Below are positions 25,329-36,199 of a stretch of DNA of 64,000 nucleotides, piece by piece. Where the stretch lies: positions 19,326 to 83,325 of the forward strand of contig JAHCKS010000012.1 in NCBI GenBank assembly GCA_026125665.1, given 5' to 3'. The notes under the pieces were generated by a model. It was not told where the DNA came from. It made no database searches and saw nothing but the letters and a program-made list of their open reading frames with translations. How positions within the stretch are numbered: the stretch's first letter is position 1; each line of letters begins with the position of its first letter. Source of the DNA: Rubrivivax sp. Its GTDB lineage: Bacteria > Pseudomonadota > Gammaproteobacteria > Burkholderiales > Burkholderiaceae_C. Made by a program: the position numbers and the translations under genes.

Positions 25329-26816
25329 CTACTTCTGCAGGTCTCCGAGGCAGAGGTACTTCACCTCGACGTACTCGTCGATGCCCTGGCGTGCACCTTC
25401 GCGCCCGAGGCCGCTGTGCTTGACGCCGCCGAAGGGCACCTCGGCCGTGCTGATGAGGCCGGTGTTGATGCCGACCATGCCGTACTCCAGCGCCTCGGCG
25501 ACGCGGAAGATGCGGCCGACATCGCGGCTGTAGAAGTAGCTGGCGAGGCCGAATTCGGTGGCGTTGGCCAGCGCCACCGCCTCGTCCTCGGTCTTGAAGC
25601 GGAACACCGGCGCCACCGGGCCGAAGGTCTCCTCGCGCGCGCAGAGCATGTCGCCGGTGACGTCGGCGAGCACGGTGGGCGTGTAGAAACGTTCGCCGAT
25701 CCCCTGGGCACGCTGCCCGCCGACGACGACCCGCGCCCCCTTGGCCAGCGCGTCGGCGACGTGCCGCTCGACCTTGGCCACGGCGGCGTCCTCGATCAAC
25801 GGCCCCTGCGTCACGCCGGTCTCGAAGCCGTTGCCCACCTTCAGGCCGGCGGTCTTCGCGGCCAGCTTCGCGACGAAGGCGTCGTAGACACCGTCCTGGA
25901 CGTACAGCCGGTTCGCGCAGACGCAGGTCTGCCCGGCGTTGCGGTACTTGCTGACCATCGCGCCTTCGACGGCGCTGTCGAGGTCGGCGTCGTCGAAGAC
26001 GATGAAGGGCGCGTTGCCGCCGAGCTCGAGGCTGAGCTTCTTGACCGTCGGCGCGCATTGCGCGGCGAGGATGCGGCCGACCTCGGTGCTGCCGGTGAAC
26101 GACAGGTGGCGCACGGTGTCGCTGGCGCACAGCACCTTGCCGATGGCGATGCTGCCGGCGGCGTCGGCCGGCAGCACGTTGAGCACGCCGGCGGGCATGC
26201 CGGCGCGCTGCGCCAGCTCCGCCACCGCCAGCGCCGACAGCGGCGTCTGCTCCGCCGGCTTGATCACCACCGGGCAGCCGGCCGCGATGGCCGGCGCCAC
26301 CTTGCGCGTGATCATCGCGATGGGGAAGTTCCAAGGCGTGATCGCCGCGCACACGCCGATCGGCTGCCTGATCGCGAGGTAGCGCTTGTTGGGGTCGGTA
26401 GTGGGGATGGTCTCGCCGTAGACGCGCCGCGCTTCCTCGGCGAACCACTCGACGAAGCTCGCGCCGTACACCACCTCGCCCTTCGCCTCGGCCAGCGGCT
26501 TGCCCTGCTCGGCCGTCATGATGCGCGCCAGGTCGTCGGCATGCTGATGCATCAGCTGGAACCACCTCATCATGACCGCCGCGCGTTCCTTCGCCGTGCG
26601 CCTGCGCCAGGCCGGCCAGGCCTTGTCGGCGGCGAGCACGGCGCGTTCGGCCTCGCCGGGGCCGAGGTTGGCCACCTGTGCCAGCACCTGGCCGGTGGCC
26701 GGGTCGTGCACGTCGAAGCGGCCGCCGCCGGCCACCCATTCGCCGTTGACGAGCCCCTCGGTCTTCAGGAGGCTCGTGTCGGCCAGCGTCGAGAGGGGGG
26801 GGGTCTTCATGTCCAT
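25329..26816 (-). CDS. gabD: NAD(P)-dependent succinate-semialdehyde dehydrogenase
   Basis: A 495-residue aldehyde dehydrogenase of usual length. It shows NGEWVAGGG and [21 protein letters not shown]. The NAD loop is FTGSTEVGR, the general base [15 protein letters not shown] and the catalytic Cys [11 protein letters not shown]; the end is [33 protein letters not shown] is typical of GabD/SSADH. It oxidises succinic semialdehyde to succinate, which the neighbouring aldolase would release. The ATG at 26816 has an AGGAGA site. A run of nine C residues (coding strand) lies in codons 4-6, a possible slippage point. Confidence 0.88.
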   Translation of the reverse strand: MDMKTPPLSTLADTSLLKTEGLVNGEWVAGGGRFDVHDPATGQVLAQVANLGPGEAERAVLAADKAWPAWRRRTAKERAAVMMRWFQLMHQHADDLARIMTAEQGKPLAEAKGEVVYGASFVEWFAEEARRVYGETIPTTDPNKRYLAIRQPIGVCAAITPWNFPIAMITRKVAPAIAAGCPVVIKPAEQTPLSALAVAELAQRAGMPAGVLNVLPADAAGSIAIGKVLCASDTVRHLSFTGSTEVGRILAAQCAPTVKKLSLELGGNAPFIVFDDADLDSAVEGAMVSKYRNAGQTCVCANRLYVQDGVYDAFVAKLAAKTAGLKVGNGFETGVTQGPLIEDAAVAKVERHVADALAKGARVVVGGQRAQGIGERFYTPTVLADVTGDMLCAREETFGPVAPVFRFKTEDEAVALANATEFGLASYFYSRDVGRIFRVAEALEYGMVGINTGLISTAEVPFGGVKHSGLGREGARQGIDEYVEVKYLCLGDLQK

Positions 26817-26944
26817 CGCGTGCGTCTCCTGCGGTCTCCTGGAACTGCGGCGCACGATACACAGGAGCCGGCGGGCCTGTGAACCCCGCTGCGATAATTC
26901 GCGGTTCACGCCGAGGCCAGACCGCGCCTGAGCGAAAGCCACCG
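26817..26944. promoter_or_regulatory. Divergent gabD/alaS promoter region
   Basis: 128 bases between two divergent genes. A -10-like GATAAT preceded by TGC (extended -10 type) lies at 26893-26898 on the plus strand, 47 bases before the alaS ATG. No good -35 is visible. It sits in an imperfect palindrome CCGCTGCGATAATTCGCGG. Confidence 0.45.
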
Positions 26945-29596
26945 ATGAAACTCGCCGACATCCGCTCCACGTTCCTGAAGTTCTTCGAGGGCAAGGGCCA
27001 CGCCGTCGTGGCCAGCTCGCCCGTGGTGCCCGGCGACGACCCGACGCTGCTGTTCACCAACGCCGGGATGAACCAGTTCAAGGACGTCTTCCTCGGCTTC
27101 GACAAGCGGCCGTACTCGCGCGCGGCCACCAGCCAGAAGTGCATCCGTGCCGGCGGCAAGCACAACGACCTCGAGAACGTGGGCTACACGGCGCGCCACC
27201 ACACGTTCTTCGAGATGCTCGGCAACTTCAGCTTCGGCGACTACTTCAAGCGCGACGCGCTGGTGTACGCGTGGGAGCTGCTCACCGTGCACTTCAAGCT
27301 GCCGAAGGACAAGCTCTGGGCCACCGTCTACGCCGAGGACGACGAGGCCTACGCCATCTGGAAGGACGTGATCGGGCTGCCACCCGAGCGCATCGTGCGC
27401 ATCGGCGACAACAAGGGCGCGCGCTACATGTCCGACAACTTCTGGATGATGGGCGACACCGGTCCGTGCGGCCCGTGCAGCGAGATCTTCTACGACCACG
27501 GGCCCGAGGTGGCGGGCGGCCCGCCGGGTTCGCCGGAGGCCGACGGCGACCGGTACATCGAGATCTGGAACAACGTCTTCATGCAGTTCAACCGCACCGA
27601 AGACGGCGTGATGCACCCGCTGCCGAAGCCCAGCGTGGACACCGGCATGGGCCTGGAGCGGCTGGCGGCGGTGCTGCAGCACGTGCACAGCAACTACGAG
27701 ATCGACCTCTTCGTGCGCCTGCTGGCCGCGGCGAAGAACGCGGTGGAGCACGCGGGGGCGAAGAACGTCGATTTGGACTCACCCTCGCTGAAGGTGATCG
27801 CCGACCACATCCGCGCCACCGCGTTCACCATCACCGACGGCGTGATCCCGGGCAACGAGGGCCGCGGTTACGTGCTCAGGCGCATCACGCGCCGCGCCAT
27901 CCGGCACGGCTACAAGCTCGGCGCGAGGAAACCTTTCTTCCACACGCTGGTGATGCCGCTCGCGGCCGAGATGGGCGAGGCCTACCCCGAGCTCGCCCGC
28001 GAAGCGGCGCGCACGACCGACGTGCTGAAGCAGGAGGAAGAGCGCTTCTTCCAGACGATCGCCAACGGCATGGAGATCCTGGAGGCCGCGCTCGTCACGG
28101 GCGCCAAGACGATCGACGGCGAAACCGCCTTCAAGCTGCACGACACCTTCGGCTTCCCGCTCGACCTGACGGCCGACGTCTGCCGCGAGCGTGGCGTCAC
28201 GGTGGACGAAGCGGGCTTCAACGCCGCGATGGCGCGGCAGCGCGAGCAGGCACGCGCCAGCGCGAAGTTCAAGATGGCCGCGGGGCTCGCCTACACCGGC
28301 GCCGACACGGCCTTCCACGGTTACGAGCATCTCGTCTGCGAACACAGCAAGGTGCTGGCGATCTACGTCGACGGCACGCCGGTGGCGAAAGCCAAGGCCG
28401 GCGACGACGTCGTCATCGTGCTCGACCACACGCCGTTCTATGCCGAGAGCGGCGGCCAGGTCGGCGACACCGGCGAGCTGCGCAACCAGCGCGCGCGCGT
28501 GCTCGTCGAGGACACGGTGAAGGTGCAGGCGGCTGTGCACGGCCACCAGGGCCGCATCGTCGAAGGCGAAGTCGAGGTCGGCGACGGCGTCGTCGCGCGG
28601 GTGGACGCAGAGCAGCGCACGAAGACGATGCGCAACCACAGCGTCACGCACCTGATGCACAAGGCCCTGCGCGAGGTGCTCGGTGCCCACGTGCAGCAGA
28701 AGGGCAGCCTCGTCAACGCCGAGCACACGCGCTTCGACTTCAGCCATCACGCGCCGGTGACGGACGCGCAGATCGCGAAGATCGAGGCGCTCGTCAACGC
28801 CGAGATCCTGGCCAACGCCGCGACGCTGGCGCGCGTGGTGCCGATGGACGAGGCGCAGAAGCTCGGCGCGGTCATGCTCTTCGGCGAAAAGTACGGCGAC
28901 ACCGTGCGCGTGCTCGACATCGGCACCAGCCGGGAACTGTGCGGCGGCACGCACGTGCAGCGCACCGGCGACATCGGCTTGTTCAAGATCGTCTCCGAAG
29001 GCGGCATCGCCGCCGGCATCCGCCGCGTCGAGGCGATCACCGGCGACAACGCGCTGGCCTACCTGCAACAGCTCGAAGGCACCGTGGCCGGCGTCGCCGG
29101 CGCGCTGAAGGTCACGCCGGCCGAGGTGGGCGGGCGCGTGGCCGCAGTGCTGGAGCAGGTGCGCGCACTCGAGAAGGAAGTGGCGGCGCTGAAGGGCAGG
29201 CTCGCCAGCGCGCAGGGCGACGAGCTCGTCGCGCAGGCGGTGGACGTGAACGGCATCAAGGTGCTTGCGGCGACGTTGAACGGCGCCGACGCAAAGACGC
29301 TGCGCGAGACGATCGACCAGCTGAAGAACAAGCTGAAGAGCGCGGCCATCGTGCTGGCGGCGGTCGATCCGGCGGACAAGGGCGGCAAGGTGCAGCTGGC
29401 CGCCGGCGTCACCGCCGACGTGCTCGGCAATCCGGCCGCCAGGGTGAAGGCCGGCGAGCTCGTCAACTTCGTCGCGCAGCAGGTGGGCGGCAAGGGCGGC
29501 GGCAAGCCCGACCTGGCGATGGCGGGCGGCACCGACGCCACCGCGCTGCCGAAGGCGCTGGCGAGCGTGAAGGGCTACGTCGCCGAGCGCGTCTGA
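26945..29596 (+). CDS. alaS: Alanyl-tRNA synthetase
   Basis: An 883-residue class II synthetase of normal length. It opens with the AlaS signature [19 protein letters not shown]. The catalytic core has [15 protein letters not shown], motif 2 ([13 protein letters not shown]) and motif 3 ([10 protein letters not shown]). The editing domain has the zinc ligands in [16 protein letters not shown] and CGGTHV. The C-Ala domain ends with the conserved [15 protein letters not shown]. It charges tRNA-Ala. Neighbours are unrelated in function. Confidence 0.98.
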   Translation: MKLADIRSTFLKFFEGKGHAVVASSPVVPGDDPTLLFTNAGMNQFKDVFLGFDKRPYSRAATSQKCIRAGGKHNDLENVGYTARHHTFFEMLGNFSFGDYFKRDALVYAWELLTVHFKLPKDKLWATVYAEDDEAYAIWKDVIGLPPERIVRIGDNKGARYMSDNFWMMGDTGPCGPCSEIFYDHGPEVAGGPPGSPEADGDRYIEIWNNVFMQFNRTEDGVMHPLPKPSVDTGMGLERLAAVLQHVHSNYEIDLFVRLLAAAKNAVEHAGAKNVDLDSPSLKVIADHIRATAFTITDGVIPGNEGRGYVLRRITRRAIRHGYKLGARKPFFHTLVMPLAAEMGEAYPELAREAARTTDVLKQEEERFFQTIANGMEILEAALVTGAKTIDGETAFKLHDTFGFPLDLTADVCRERGVTVDEAGFNAAMARQREQARASAKFKMAAGLAYTGADTAFHGYEHLVCEHSKVLAIYVDGTPVAKAKAGDDVVIVLDHTPFYAESGGQVGDTGELRNQRARVLVEDTVKVQAAVHGHQGRIVEGEVEVGDGVVARVDAEQRTKTMRNHSVTHLMHKALREVLGAHVQQKGSLVNAEHTRFDFSHHAPVTDAQIAKIEALVNAEILANAATLARVVPMDEAQKLGAVMLFGEKYGDTVRVLDIGTSRELCGGTHVQRTGDIGLFKIVSEGGIAAGIRRVEAITGDNALAYLQQLEGTVAGVAGALKVTPAEVGGRVAAVLEQVRALEKEVAALKGRLASAQGDELVAQAVDVNGIKVLAATLNGADAKTLRETIDQLKNKLKSAAIVLAAVDPADKGGKVQLAAGVTADVLGNPAARVKAGELVNFVAQQVGGKGGGKPDLAMAGGTDATALPKALASVKGYVAERV

Positions 29597-29693
29597 CGGG
29601 GCCTCCTCGGACGCGCTCGCCGCGTCGCGCGCGGCAGTCGCTCGCGGGTGTCGGCGGGCGCTGACGGGCCTCGCGCGCCGCCATCGCGCCGCG

Positions 29694-31235
29694 TCAATCG
29701 GCGGCAGGCTCGAAGCGCTGCTCGATCAGGTCGACGTCGTCGAAGTGCCGCCGGCCGACGAAGGCGGTGGCATGGTGGCCCCATTGCCGCATCGCGCCGG
29801 CGCTGGCGATGCCCATCGGCCAGAAGAAGAAGCGCTCGCCGCGTTCGCTGCCGGCCACCAGGCCATCGGGCCCGTACAGGCTGCGCCGCCCGCCCGGCGC
29901 GGCCAGCGAGCGCAGGGTGTCTTCGACCTGCAGGCCGTAGGTGCCGTCGGCCGCGGTGCTGTCGGCGGCCTCGCCCGCCGCGCCGCGCGGCAGCGCGCCC
30001 AGGCCCGTCACGTAGTGCGTGGCCGAAGCGAGGCGCACCACCAGCCGGTGCGTCTGCGGCAGCGGCGGCAGCGGCGCGGGTGCGAACAGCCACTCCTCGC
30101 CCTGCGGCGCATCGGCGCGCGCCCGCAGCGCCGCCGAGGGGAAGAACAGGTGGTAGCAGCCGCAGGCGTGGATCGTGTCCATCAGCAGCGGCCGGCCGTG
30201 TTCGTCCAGCGTCAACCGCACGATCACGCCGTCCAGCGTGCCCGCCAGCAGGTCGGTGCTCGAGCGCGCCGGCCGCTCGGGGAACCACACCGTGTAGACG
30301 AGCTGCAGCAGCCAGCGGCCCTGCCATCGCGTGTGCGCAAGGCGCTGGTAGACGACGGGCGCACCCGTGTTCACGCGCGGCAGGCCGTCGGGGCCCCAGG
30401 CGGGCGCCCCGAACCGGTCGAAATCGCCGCGCACCTCCACCTCGAACACCGGTGCATGCCAGGCGAGCAGCCGCGCGGCCTCGGCCTCGCCGGGTTGCGG
30501 CAGCCCCAGGGTGTCCTGCGGCGCGGGCCAGCGTGGCGATGCGCCGGCCGTGGCAACGCCCGGGACGAAGCGCTGCAGCTCGGGGCGCTCGGCCGCCCAG
30601 CGCGCCATCGCGGCCCGCTGCTCGTCCTGCCAGCCCTGGACGCCGGCGAAGAAGGGCCAGCGCAGCAGTGGATACAGCCCCAGCGCGCGGCTCGCGGCGC
30701 TGTACCGCGCCGGCACGGTGGCGCGTTCGAACAGGGCATCGCGCAGCTCTGGCCCCGCAGGCGTTGCCGCCCCGGCGTCGCGGGCCAGCACCCGCCGCAC
30801 GACCTGCCGTCGGCATTCGTCGGCGCGTGCGACAGCCTGCTCGCGCGTCGCCGCCGGCCCGCTGGCGAAGGTCGCGTCCGGCAGGTTGCCGATCTCTGCG
30901 TGGCGCGCCGCGCGATCCAGCGCCGCGGCGCGGGTGAGCCAGGCGGCGAGGGCGGCTTCGTCCGCGTTCGCGGCCGCGCGCAGCGCCTCGCCGACGCGGT
31001 CCACGCGCAGCCCGGGAAAGCCGTCGATGCGCTCGGCCTCCACATCGGCCACGCCGGCCGCGGCCACGGCCGCGTCGAGTTGCGCCGTCCAGGCATGGCA
31101 GCCGGCATCGTCGCGCAGCAGCGGCGGCAGGCCCGGCGGCGTGGTGCAGGCCGCGGCGGCCGCCGCGAGCAGGCCGCAGGCGAGCCGCAACGTGACCCGT
31201 TGCAGGGTGCGCGGGTGCGGTCGGTCGCCGGGCAT
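29694..31235 (-). CDS. Hypothetical lipoprotein, 513 aa
   Basis: A putative lipoprotein. Residues 10-32 form a signal peptide with the Cys of AAAAAACTTPP as lipidation site. The mature part has no domain I recognise. Distinct features are a central FEVEVRGDFDRFGAPAW, then QLVYTVWFPERPARSSTDLLAG, DTIHACGCYHLFFPS and RHFDDVDLIEQRFEP near the end, the last three rich in aromatic and His residues. Other members appear among uncharacterised proteobacterial lipoproteins, from general knowledge of such sequences. It is divergent from the kinase gene. The ATG at 31235 begins the signal peptide. Confidence 0.65.
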   Translation of the reverse strand: MPGDRPHPRTLQRVTLRLACGLLAAAAAACTTPPGLPPLLRDDAGCHAWTAQLDAAVAAAGVADVEAERIDGFPGLRVDRVGEALRAAANADEAALAAWLTRAAALDRAARHAEIGNLPDATFASGPAATREQAVARADECRRQVVRRVLARDAGAATPAGPELRDALFERATVPARYSAASRALGLYPLLRWPFFAGVQGWQDEQRAAMARWAAERPELQRFVPGVATAGASPRWPAPQDTLGLPQPGEAEAARLLAWHAPVFEVEVRGDFDRFGAPAWGPDGLPRVNTGAPVVYQRLAHTRWQGRWLLQLVYTVWFPERPARSSTDLLAGTLDGVIVRLTLDEHGRPLLMDTIHACGCYHLFFPSAALRARADAPQGEEWLFAPAPLPPLPQTHRLVVRLASATHYVTGLGALPRGAAGEAADSTAADGTYGLQVEDTLRSLAAPGGRRSLYGPDGLVAGSERGERFFFWPMGIASAGAMRQWGHHATAFVGRRHFDDVDLIEQRFEPAAD

Positions 31236-31401
31236 GCCGTGGCGGGAGCGTCGGGCGAAGAGCGGCACGGCGCCGCAGTATGCGGCGCCCGCGGGAGACC
31301 GCGCCGGCGCCCCGCCGGGCAGGGGTTGACAGCGCCACGCCGCCACCGAACCATCGCCCGGCCGTGCCACCCTCGTCACAGCGCGGCGAACGGCAGGGAC
31401 C

Positions 31402-32307
<906 letters not shown>

Positions 32308-32346
32308 GCTGCCGGCGCGAGGCGCCCGGGGTACGCGGCCAGCGAT

Positions 32347-33015
32347 CTATCGCCGGCGTGAACGCCAGGCGACGCCCAGCCCCAGGGCCAGCAGCCAGAG
32401 GCTGGACGGCTCTGGGATCGTACCGGGTGAGGGTGGTCGCAACTCGGCCACCGGCGGCGGGCCGATGCCGGTCACTTCGTCGACGGGGATCGCGGGGCCG
32501 GTTGCCGGGACCGGCGGGCCTTGCGGCAGCTCCAGCGTGAAGGTGACCTCAGGCTCCGGCGCTTCGAGCCCCGACGTCAGCGGCATCGGCTCCGGGGCCG
32601 GTGATGTGGGCCGGGGAGCAAGTTGCGCAGGGTCAGGCTGCTGCTCGTGCGTCTGCGGCTCTGGCGCGCGCGGTACCAACGGCGGGGGCGGCGCAGGAGG
32701 CGCAGCGTTCGATGGCGAGGCCGCACTGCCCGGGGCGCCTGGAACCTGCGGCGTAGCGTCGGCTGTCGAGGCCGCTGGTGCGTTGCCCGGGCAAGACGCT
32801 TCGCGGGACCAGGTCAAGTCGAAGCGGATCCCGCCGCGGCTGCGGACTTCTTCCAACTCGAGGCACTGGCCGGCGACCGACAAGGCGGGTCGGCCCGATC
32901 CGGCGGCTGCGCCCCAGGGCGACATCGGCAGGGCGCCGGCCTGTGCCGCGTGTACGCTCCACAACACGGCGGCGAGGGCTGTGCGGCGGAATGCGCCGTT
33001 GGCAGCCTGAGACAT
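32347..33015 (-). CDS. PEP-CTERM sorting-domain protein with Pro-rich body
   Basis: A 222-residue exported protein. It has a signal peptide (about residues 1-26, ending AAQAG), a short cysteine-containing domain (GQCLELEEVRSRGGIRFDLTW ending in CPGN), then a long Pro/Ala/Glu-rich region. The last 24 residues are a textbook PEP-CTERM tail: IPEPSS, a hydrophobic helix LWLLALGLGVAW, then RSRRR. Such tails are processed by exosortase (EpsH), usually encoded with EPS loci of the EpsF/EpsG type seen at 6-18 kb. No exosortase gene is in the window. The body may be a cell-surface or EPS-matrix protein. Confidence 0.88.
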   Translation of the reverse strand: MSQAANGAFRRTALAAVLWSVHAAQAGALPMSPWGAAAGSGRPALSVAGQCLELEEVRSRGGIRFDLTWSREASCPGNAPAASTADATPQVPGAPGSAASPSNAAPPAPPPPLVPRAPEPQTHEQQPDPAQLAPRPTSPAPEPMPLTSGLEAPEPEVTFTLELPQGPPVPATGPAIPVDEVTGIGPPPVAELRPPSPGTIPEPSSLWLLALGLGVAWRSRRR

Positions 33016-33094
33016 CCTTCACTCCCTTTGCGGTGCATCCCAACTCGCACCGTCATGAAGGAGTTTGCCGATGTCGGCCTCGAAGCGGCATCAC

Positions 33095-33109
33095 GCAACA
33101 GGGTGGCCG
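33095..33109 (-). promoter_or_regulatory. Weak candidate sigma-54 promoter upstream of the PEP-CTERM gene
   Basis: On the minus strand, CGGCCA-CCCTG-TTGCG has the conserved GG, ten-base spacing and GC of a -24/-12 promoter, and a perfect TTGC, but three mismatches in the -24 element. A start near 33083 would be about 70 bases upstream of the ATG. It is reported because PEP-CTERM genes are often under RpoN control. Confidence 0.25.
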
Positions 33110-33212
33110 TGGCGCCCGCGCCGTGAACGTTCTCACCTTGTGCAGGCACGCTCCCCGCGGATACGGGGCAGCCAATCGGTGGGACGCGAAGCCGTCGCGC
33201 CGCGCGCGCCGG

Positions 33213-34142
33213 TCACGGCATGCCGCGCTCGCTCTTCTGCGCTTCGCTCAGGCCTTCGATCAGCGCGATGTCGGCCTGCGCCGCGTTCCAGCGCATCTCG
33301 CGCCACGGACGGTGAGCGGCCGAGTCGTACCAGGTGCGGAACGCCGCCGTCGAGGGCCAGCGCTGCAGCACCACGCGCCGCGGTTCCCACGGGCCCTCGA
33401 TGACCTCGAAGTGCCCGTCGGCCGCGAGGATCGCCCCGCCGGCGGCGCGCAGGCCCGGCACATGGCCCTCGGCGTAACGCGCAAACGTGGCGGCATCGCG
33501 CACCGCCACATCGGCGACGACGAAGCCCGGCGGCTGCGTTGCCGCCGGCGCCGAGGCCGCGATCCCCTGCACCAGCACCATCTCGGTGGCGGCCGCGCGC
33601 TGGCGGATCAGCCGCCACGGCGCATAGGCCGAGCTCTCGTACCAGTGGAAGAACACCTCGGCGCCGGGCCACTGGTGGACGATCATGCGGCGCAGCGGCC
33701 AGTCGCCCTCCACCGGTTGCGGCAGCGCGCCGGCGGCGAGGAAGCGACCGCCAAAGGCGCCGATCGTCGGCAGGTGGCCGGCGAGGTAGTCGCCGAACGC
33801 ACGCGCGTCGCGGATCTCCACGCGCACGAGCGAGTAGACAGGCCGGTCGGTCCAGCGCCGAGGCGGCGGCGGTGCCGGCGATGCCGGCACGGGCGACGTG
33901 ACCGCCCCGGGGGCACCGGGCGGCGGCGACGGGCTCGCGGGCGGTGCGGGCACCGGTCCGGCCGTCGGTGCCGGGGCGGGCTCCGGCGGCAGCGCCGGTA
34001 GCGGCGCCGGCGGCACGGCCGGCACGGGTGTCGGAGGCGGGGCCGGTGGCAGGGGCGCGGGCGCCGGGCCCGGCGACGCGCAAGCCGACAGCAGGGCAGG
34101 CAGGCCGATCACGAACCGGCGGCGATCCTCGAACGGAACCAA
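33213..34142 (-). CDS. Lipoprotein with two DUF1330 domains
   Basis: A 309-residue putative Tat-type lipoprotein: DRRRF near residue 7 and lipobox LLSAC before a 90-residue Pro/Ala-rich linker. Two tandem DUF1330 (NIPSNAP-like ferredoxin fold) domains follow. Repeat 1 runs from YSLVRVEIRDARAFGDYLAGHLPTIGAFGG and repeat 2 from FVVADVAVRDAATFARYAEGHVPGLRAAGG, each ending with QWPG/RWPS-type strands. DUF1330 proteins are small cytosolic proteins of unknown role; a lipid-anchored tandem version is unusual. A TTG at 34142 with a GGGAG site fits a Tat N-region. The GTG at 34109 would give a very short signal peptide. Confidence 0.7.
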   Translation of the reverse strand: MVPFEDRRRFVIGLPALLSACASPGPAPAPLPPAPPPTPVPAVPPAPLPALPPEPAPAPTAGPVPAPPASPSPPPGAPGAVTSPVPASPAPPPPRRWTDRPVYSLVRVEIRDARAFGDYLAGHLPTIGAFGGRFLAAGALPQPVEGDWPLRRMIVHQWPGAEVFFHWYESSAYAPWRLIRQRAAATEMVLVQGIAASAPAATQPPGFVVADVAVRDAATFARYAEGHVPGLRAAGGAILAADGHFEVIEGPWEPRRVVLQRWPSTAAFRTWYDSAAHRPWREMRWNAAQADIALIEGLSEAQKSERGMP

Positions 34143-34508
34143 GGCCTCTCCCGTGGGTGACGTGGCGCTGCGCGCGGTGAGGGACCCTGCCAGCGACGTG
34201 CGCTGCGGGGTCGGACAGCGGGGCATCGTAGCGCGCCGCGGCTGCCGCCCGACCGGGCTGCACACCCGACCTCCCGCTCACCGAAGGCCGCACGAGCTGC
34301 GGCAAGGGCGTGAGGGAGGACTTCGCGACCAACCGTCGCCTTCGGCCCGACGCCAGGCTGGCCGAGGCGAGCTGCCGCGCCGTCGTCGCCACGATGGGCG
34401 GCGGCAAGCTGCCCGACCCCTTTCGAAACACCGCGGACGCGGGCGGTTCGGGTGGCGGAAGAAGTGGCCGAAGGGGCTGTCGCGCGAGGCGCTCGGCGCG
34501 CTGCGTGC
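34143..34508. other. Intergenic region without a recognisable gene
   Basis: 366 bases between the DUF1330 gene start and the MoaD-like gene end. A plus-strand frame at 34310-34522 starts with MREDFATNRRLRPDARLAEA, but becomes Arg-rich and has no ribosome site, so it is not called. Confidence 0.4.
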
Positions 34509-34766
34509 TCAACCGCCGCTGAGTGCCAGCACCACCGCCACGTCGTCGTCGGGCCGCAGCGCATGCGCGAGGTCGCGTACGCCCAGGCCGTTGACGAAGA
34601 CGCGCATGTTCGGCCGCAGCAGGCCCCGCTCGTCGACGACGCGGAAGCGCAGCCCCGGGTAGCGCCGGTCGAGGTCGGCGAACAGCTCCGCGAGCGTGCC
34701 GCCGGCCGCCTCGACCCGCGCCTCGTGCGTGTACGAGTGCAGCGCCGCGGGGATCAGCACCTTCAT
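34509..34766 (-). CDS. MoaD/ThiS-family ubiquitin-like sulfur-carrier protein
   Basis: An 85-residue beta-grasp protein ending in the required Gly-Gly (VVLALSGG). It has the MoaD-like core TLAELFADLDRRYPGLRFRV and RPNMRVFVNG. The C-terminal glycine would be adenylated and thiocarboxylated by an E1-like enzyme. It follows a BNR-repeat protein gene with a 34-base gap and is probably co-transcribed. No MoaE, MoeB or other cofactor gene is close, so it is not the normal molybdopterin operon. Confidence 0.85.
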   Translation of the reverse strand: MKVLIPAALHSYTHEARVEAAGGTLAELFADLDRRYPGLRFRVVDERGLLRPNMRVFVNGLGVRDLAHALRPDDDVAVVLALSGG

Positions 34767-34800
34767 CGGTGCGGTCCCTGCCAGATCACCCGGCGCGTGT

Positions 34801-36045
34801 TCAAGCGCACGCTGCCACCTCCACCGCGTAGATCTCCGGCAGGTGCCGCGCCAGCAGCGACCAGCGTGCGCCTTCGTCGCGCCCGATCCACAGCTCGCCG
34901 CTCGTCGTGCCGAGATAAAGCGCCGGCACCGGCTGCGTGTCCACCGTCATCGCCTGCCGCTTCACGGTCCACCAGGCCTGGCTCTCGGGCAGCCCCTGGT
35001 CGAGCCGGTGCCAGGTGCGCCCGCCGTTGCGCGTGACGTAGGCCGCCGGCCGCCCCTCGGGGCTGGTGCGCGGCCAGACGGTGTCGGCGTTCATCGGAAA
35101 GACCCACGCCGTGTCGGCGTCGCGCGGGTGCACCACCATCGGGAAGCCGGCGTCGCCCGTGCGCCTGGGCATCCTGCGGCCGATGCGCTGCCAGGTGTCG
35201 GCGGAGGCACCGCCGGTATCTGCCGACCGGTCGAGCCGGTAGATGCCGCAGTGGTTCTGCTGGTACAGCCGGTCGGGGCGGCTCGGGCACAGGCGCACGC
35301 AATGCGGGTCGTGGAAGGTGACGGTGGCGGCATCGAAGCCTTCCACGACCTCCAGGCCACGGATCAGCGTGTGCCAGCTGCGGCCGGCGTCGCGAGACTC
35401 ATGCACACCGCCGCCCGACATGCCGAAGTACAGATGCGCCGGGTCGCGCGGGTCGACGATCACCGAGTGCAGCTTCGGGCCGTCGGGCGTGCCGTCCTGC
35501 ACCGTGCCCATCCACTCGCGGAACTGCGGGTCGTCGTTGACCGATGGCAGCGGCGTCCAGCTCGCGCCGCCATCCTCGGAGCGGAACAGGCCTTGCGGCG
35601 ACGTGCCGGCGTACCAGGTGCCGCGTTCGCTGGTGTGGCCCGGCGTCAGCCAGAAGGTGTGGTCGACCGAGCGCGCGGGAAGGGCGGGCCGGCCGTCGGG
35701 CTGTCCGTTCGCCGCCGGCTGCGCGAAGGCCGGCGGCTGCCGCGCCTCCTTCCAGGTGCGGCCGAAGTCGGTGGAACGGAAGATCGTGGGCCCCAGGTGG
35801 CCGGTCTTCGCCGCGGCCAGCAGCGTGCGGCCGTCGCGCGGGTCGAGCACCACGTGGCTCACGGTGTGGCCGAGGAAGTGCGGCCCGTCCATCCGCCAGG
35901 CCCGCCGCCGCCCGTCGCCGTGGAAGAGCCAGGCGCCCTTGCGCGTGGCGACGAGGACGACGAGCCGCGCGGGCGACGCCGGCGCGCCGCGCGCGGCGGC
36001 CTTGCCGGGCGAGCGGGTGGGCTTGGACGCGGGCTTGGCGGGCAT
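34801..36045 (-). CDS. BNR/sialidase-type beta-propeller protein
   Basis: A 414-residue protein. It has a basic Ala/Pro-rich N-terminus, then a beta-propeller with BNR Asp-box signatures: STDFGRTWKE, SEDGGASWTPL, SRDAGRSWHTL, TRNGGRTWHRL and GRDEGARWSLL. Five Asp boxes argue for a six- or seven-bladed WD40/YVTN/BNR-type propeller. Sialidase activity is not implied, as the Arg triad and nucleophile Tyr are not evident. No signal peptide. It precedes the MoaD-like gene in the same operon, a pairing I recall as recurrent in proteobacteria. The ATG at 36045 has an AAGGAG site. Confidence 0.8.
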   Translation of the reverse strand: MPAKPASKPTRSPGKAAARGAPASPARLVVLVATRKGAWLFHGDGRRRAWRMDGPHFLGHTVSHVVLDPRDGRTLLAAAKTGHLGPTIFRSTDFGRTWKEARQPPAFAQPAANGQPDGRPALPARSVDHTFWLTPGHTSERGTWYAGTSPQGLFRSEDGGASWTPLPSVNDDPQFREWMGTVQDGTPDGPKLHSVIVDPRDPAHLYFGMSGGGVHESRDAGRSWHTLIRGLEVVEGFDAATVTFHDPHCVRLCPSRPDRLYQQNHCGIYRLDRSADTGGASADTWQRIGRRMPRRTGDAGFPMVVHPRDADTAWVFPMNADTVWPRTSPEGRPAAYVTRNGGRTWHRLDQGLPESQAWWTVKRQAMTVDTQPVPALYLGTTSGELWIGRDEGARWSLLARHLPEIYAVEVAACA

Positions 36046-36199
36046 GAGGGGCTCCTTGGCGGTGCCTGAACGGGTGGGGGGTTGGATCGGCGCGGTGGGC
36101 GGCGTCGTCACTCCCACGACGATCGGGCGTGCGCGGTTTCGACAGGCGGCCAGCGCGGTGCCGGTTGGCCCGTCGCCCGGGTACCGCGCGCCGCGCCGG

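Noticed and set aside
34801-36045. Sialidase call
   Set aside because: Asp boxes are present but the catalytic Arg triad and Tyr/Glu pair are not evident, and there is no signal peptide. Kept as a beta-propeller protein.
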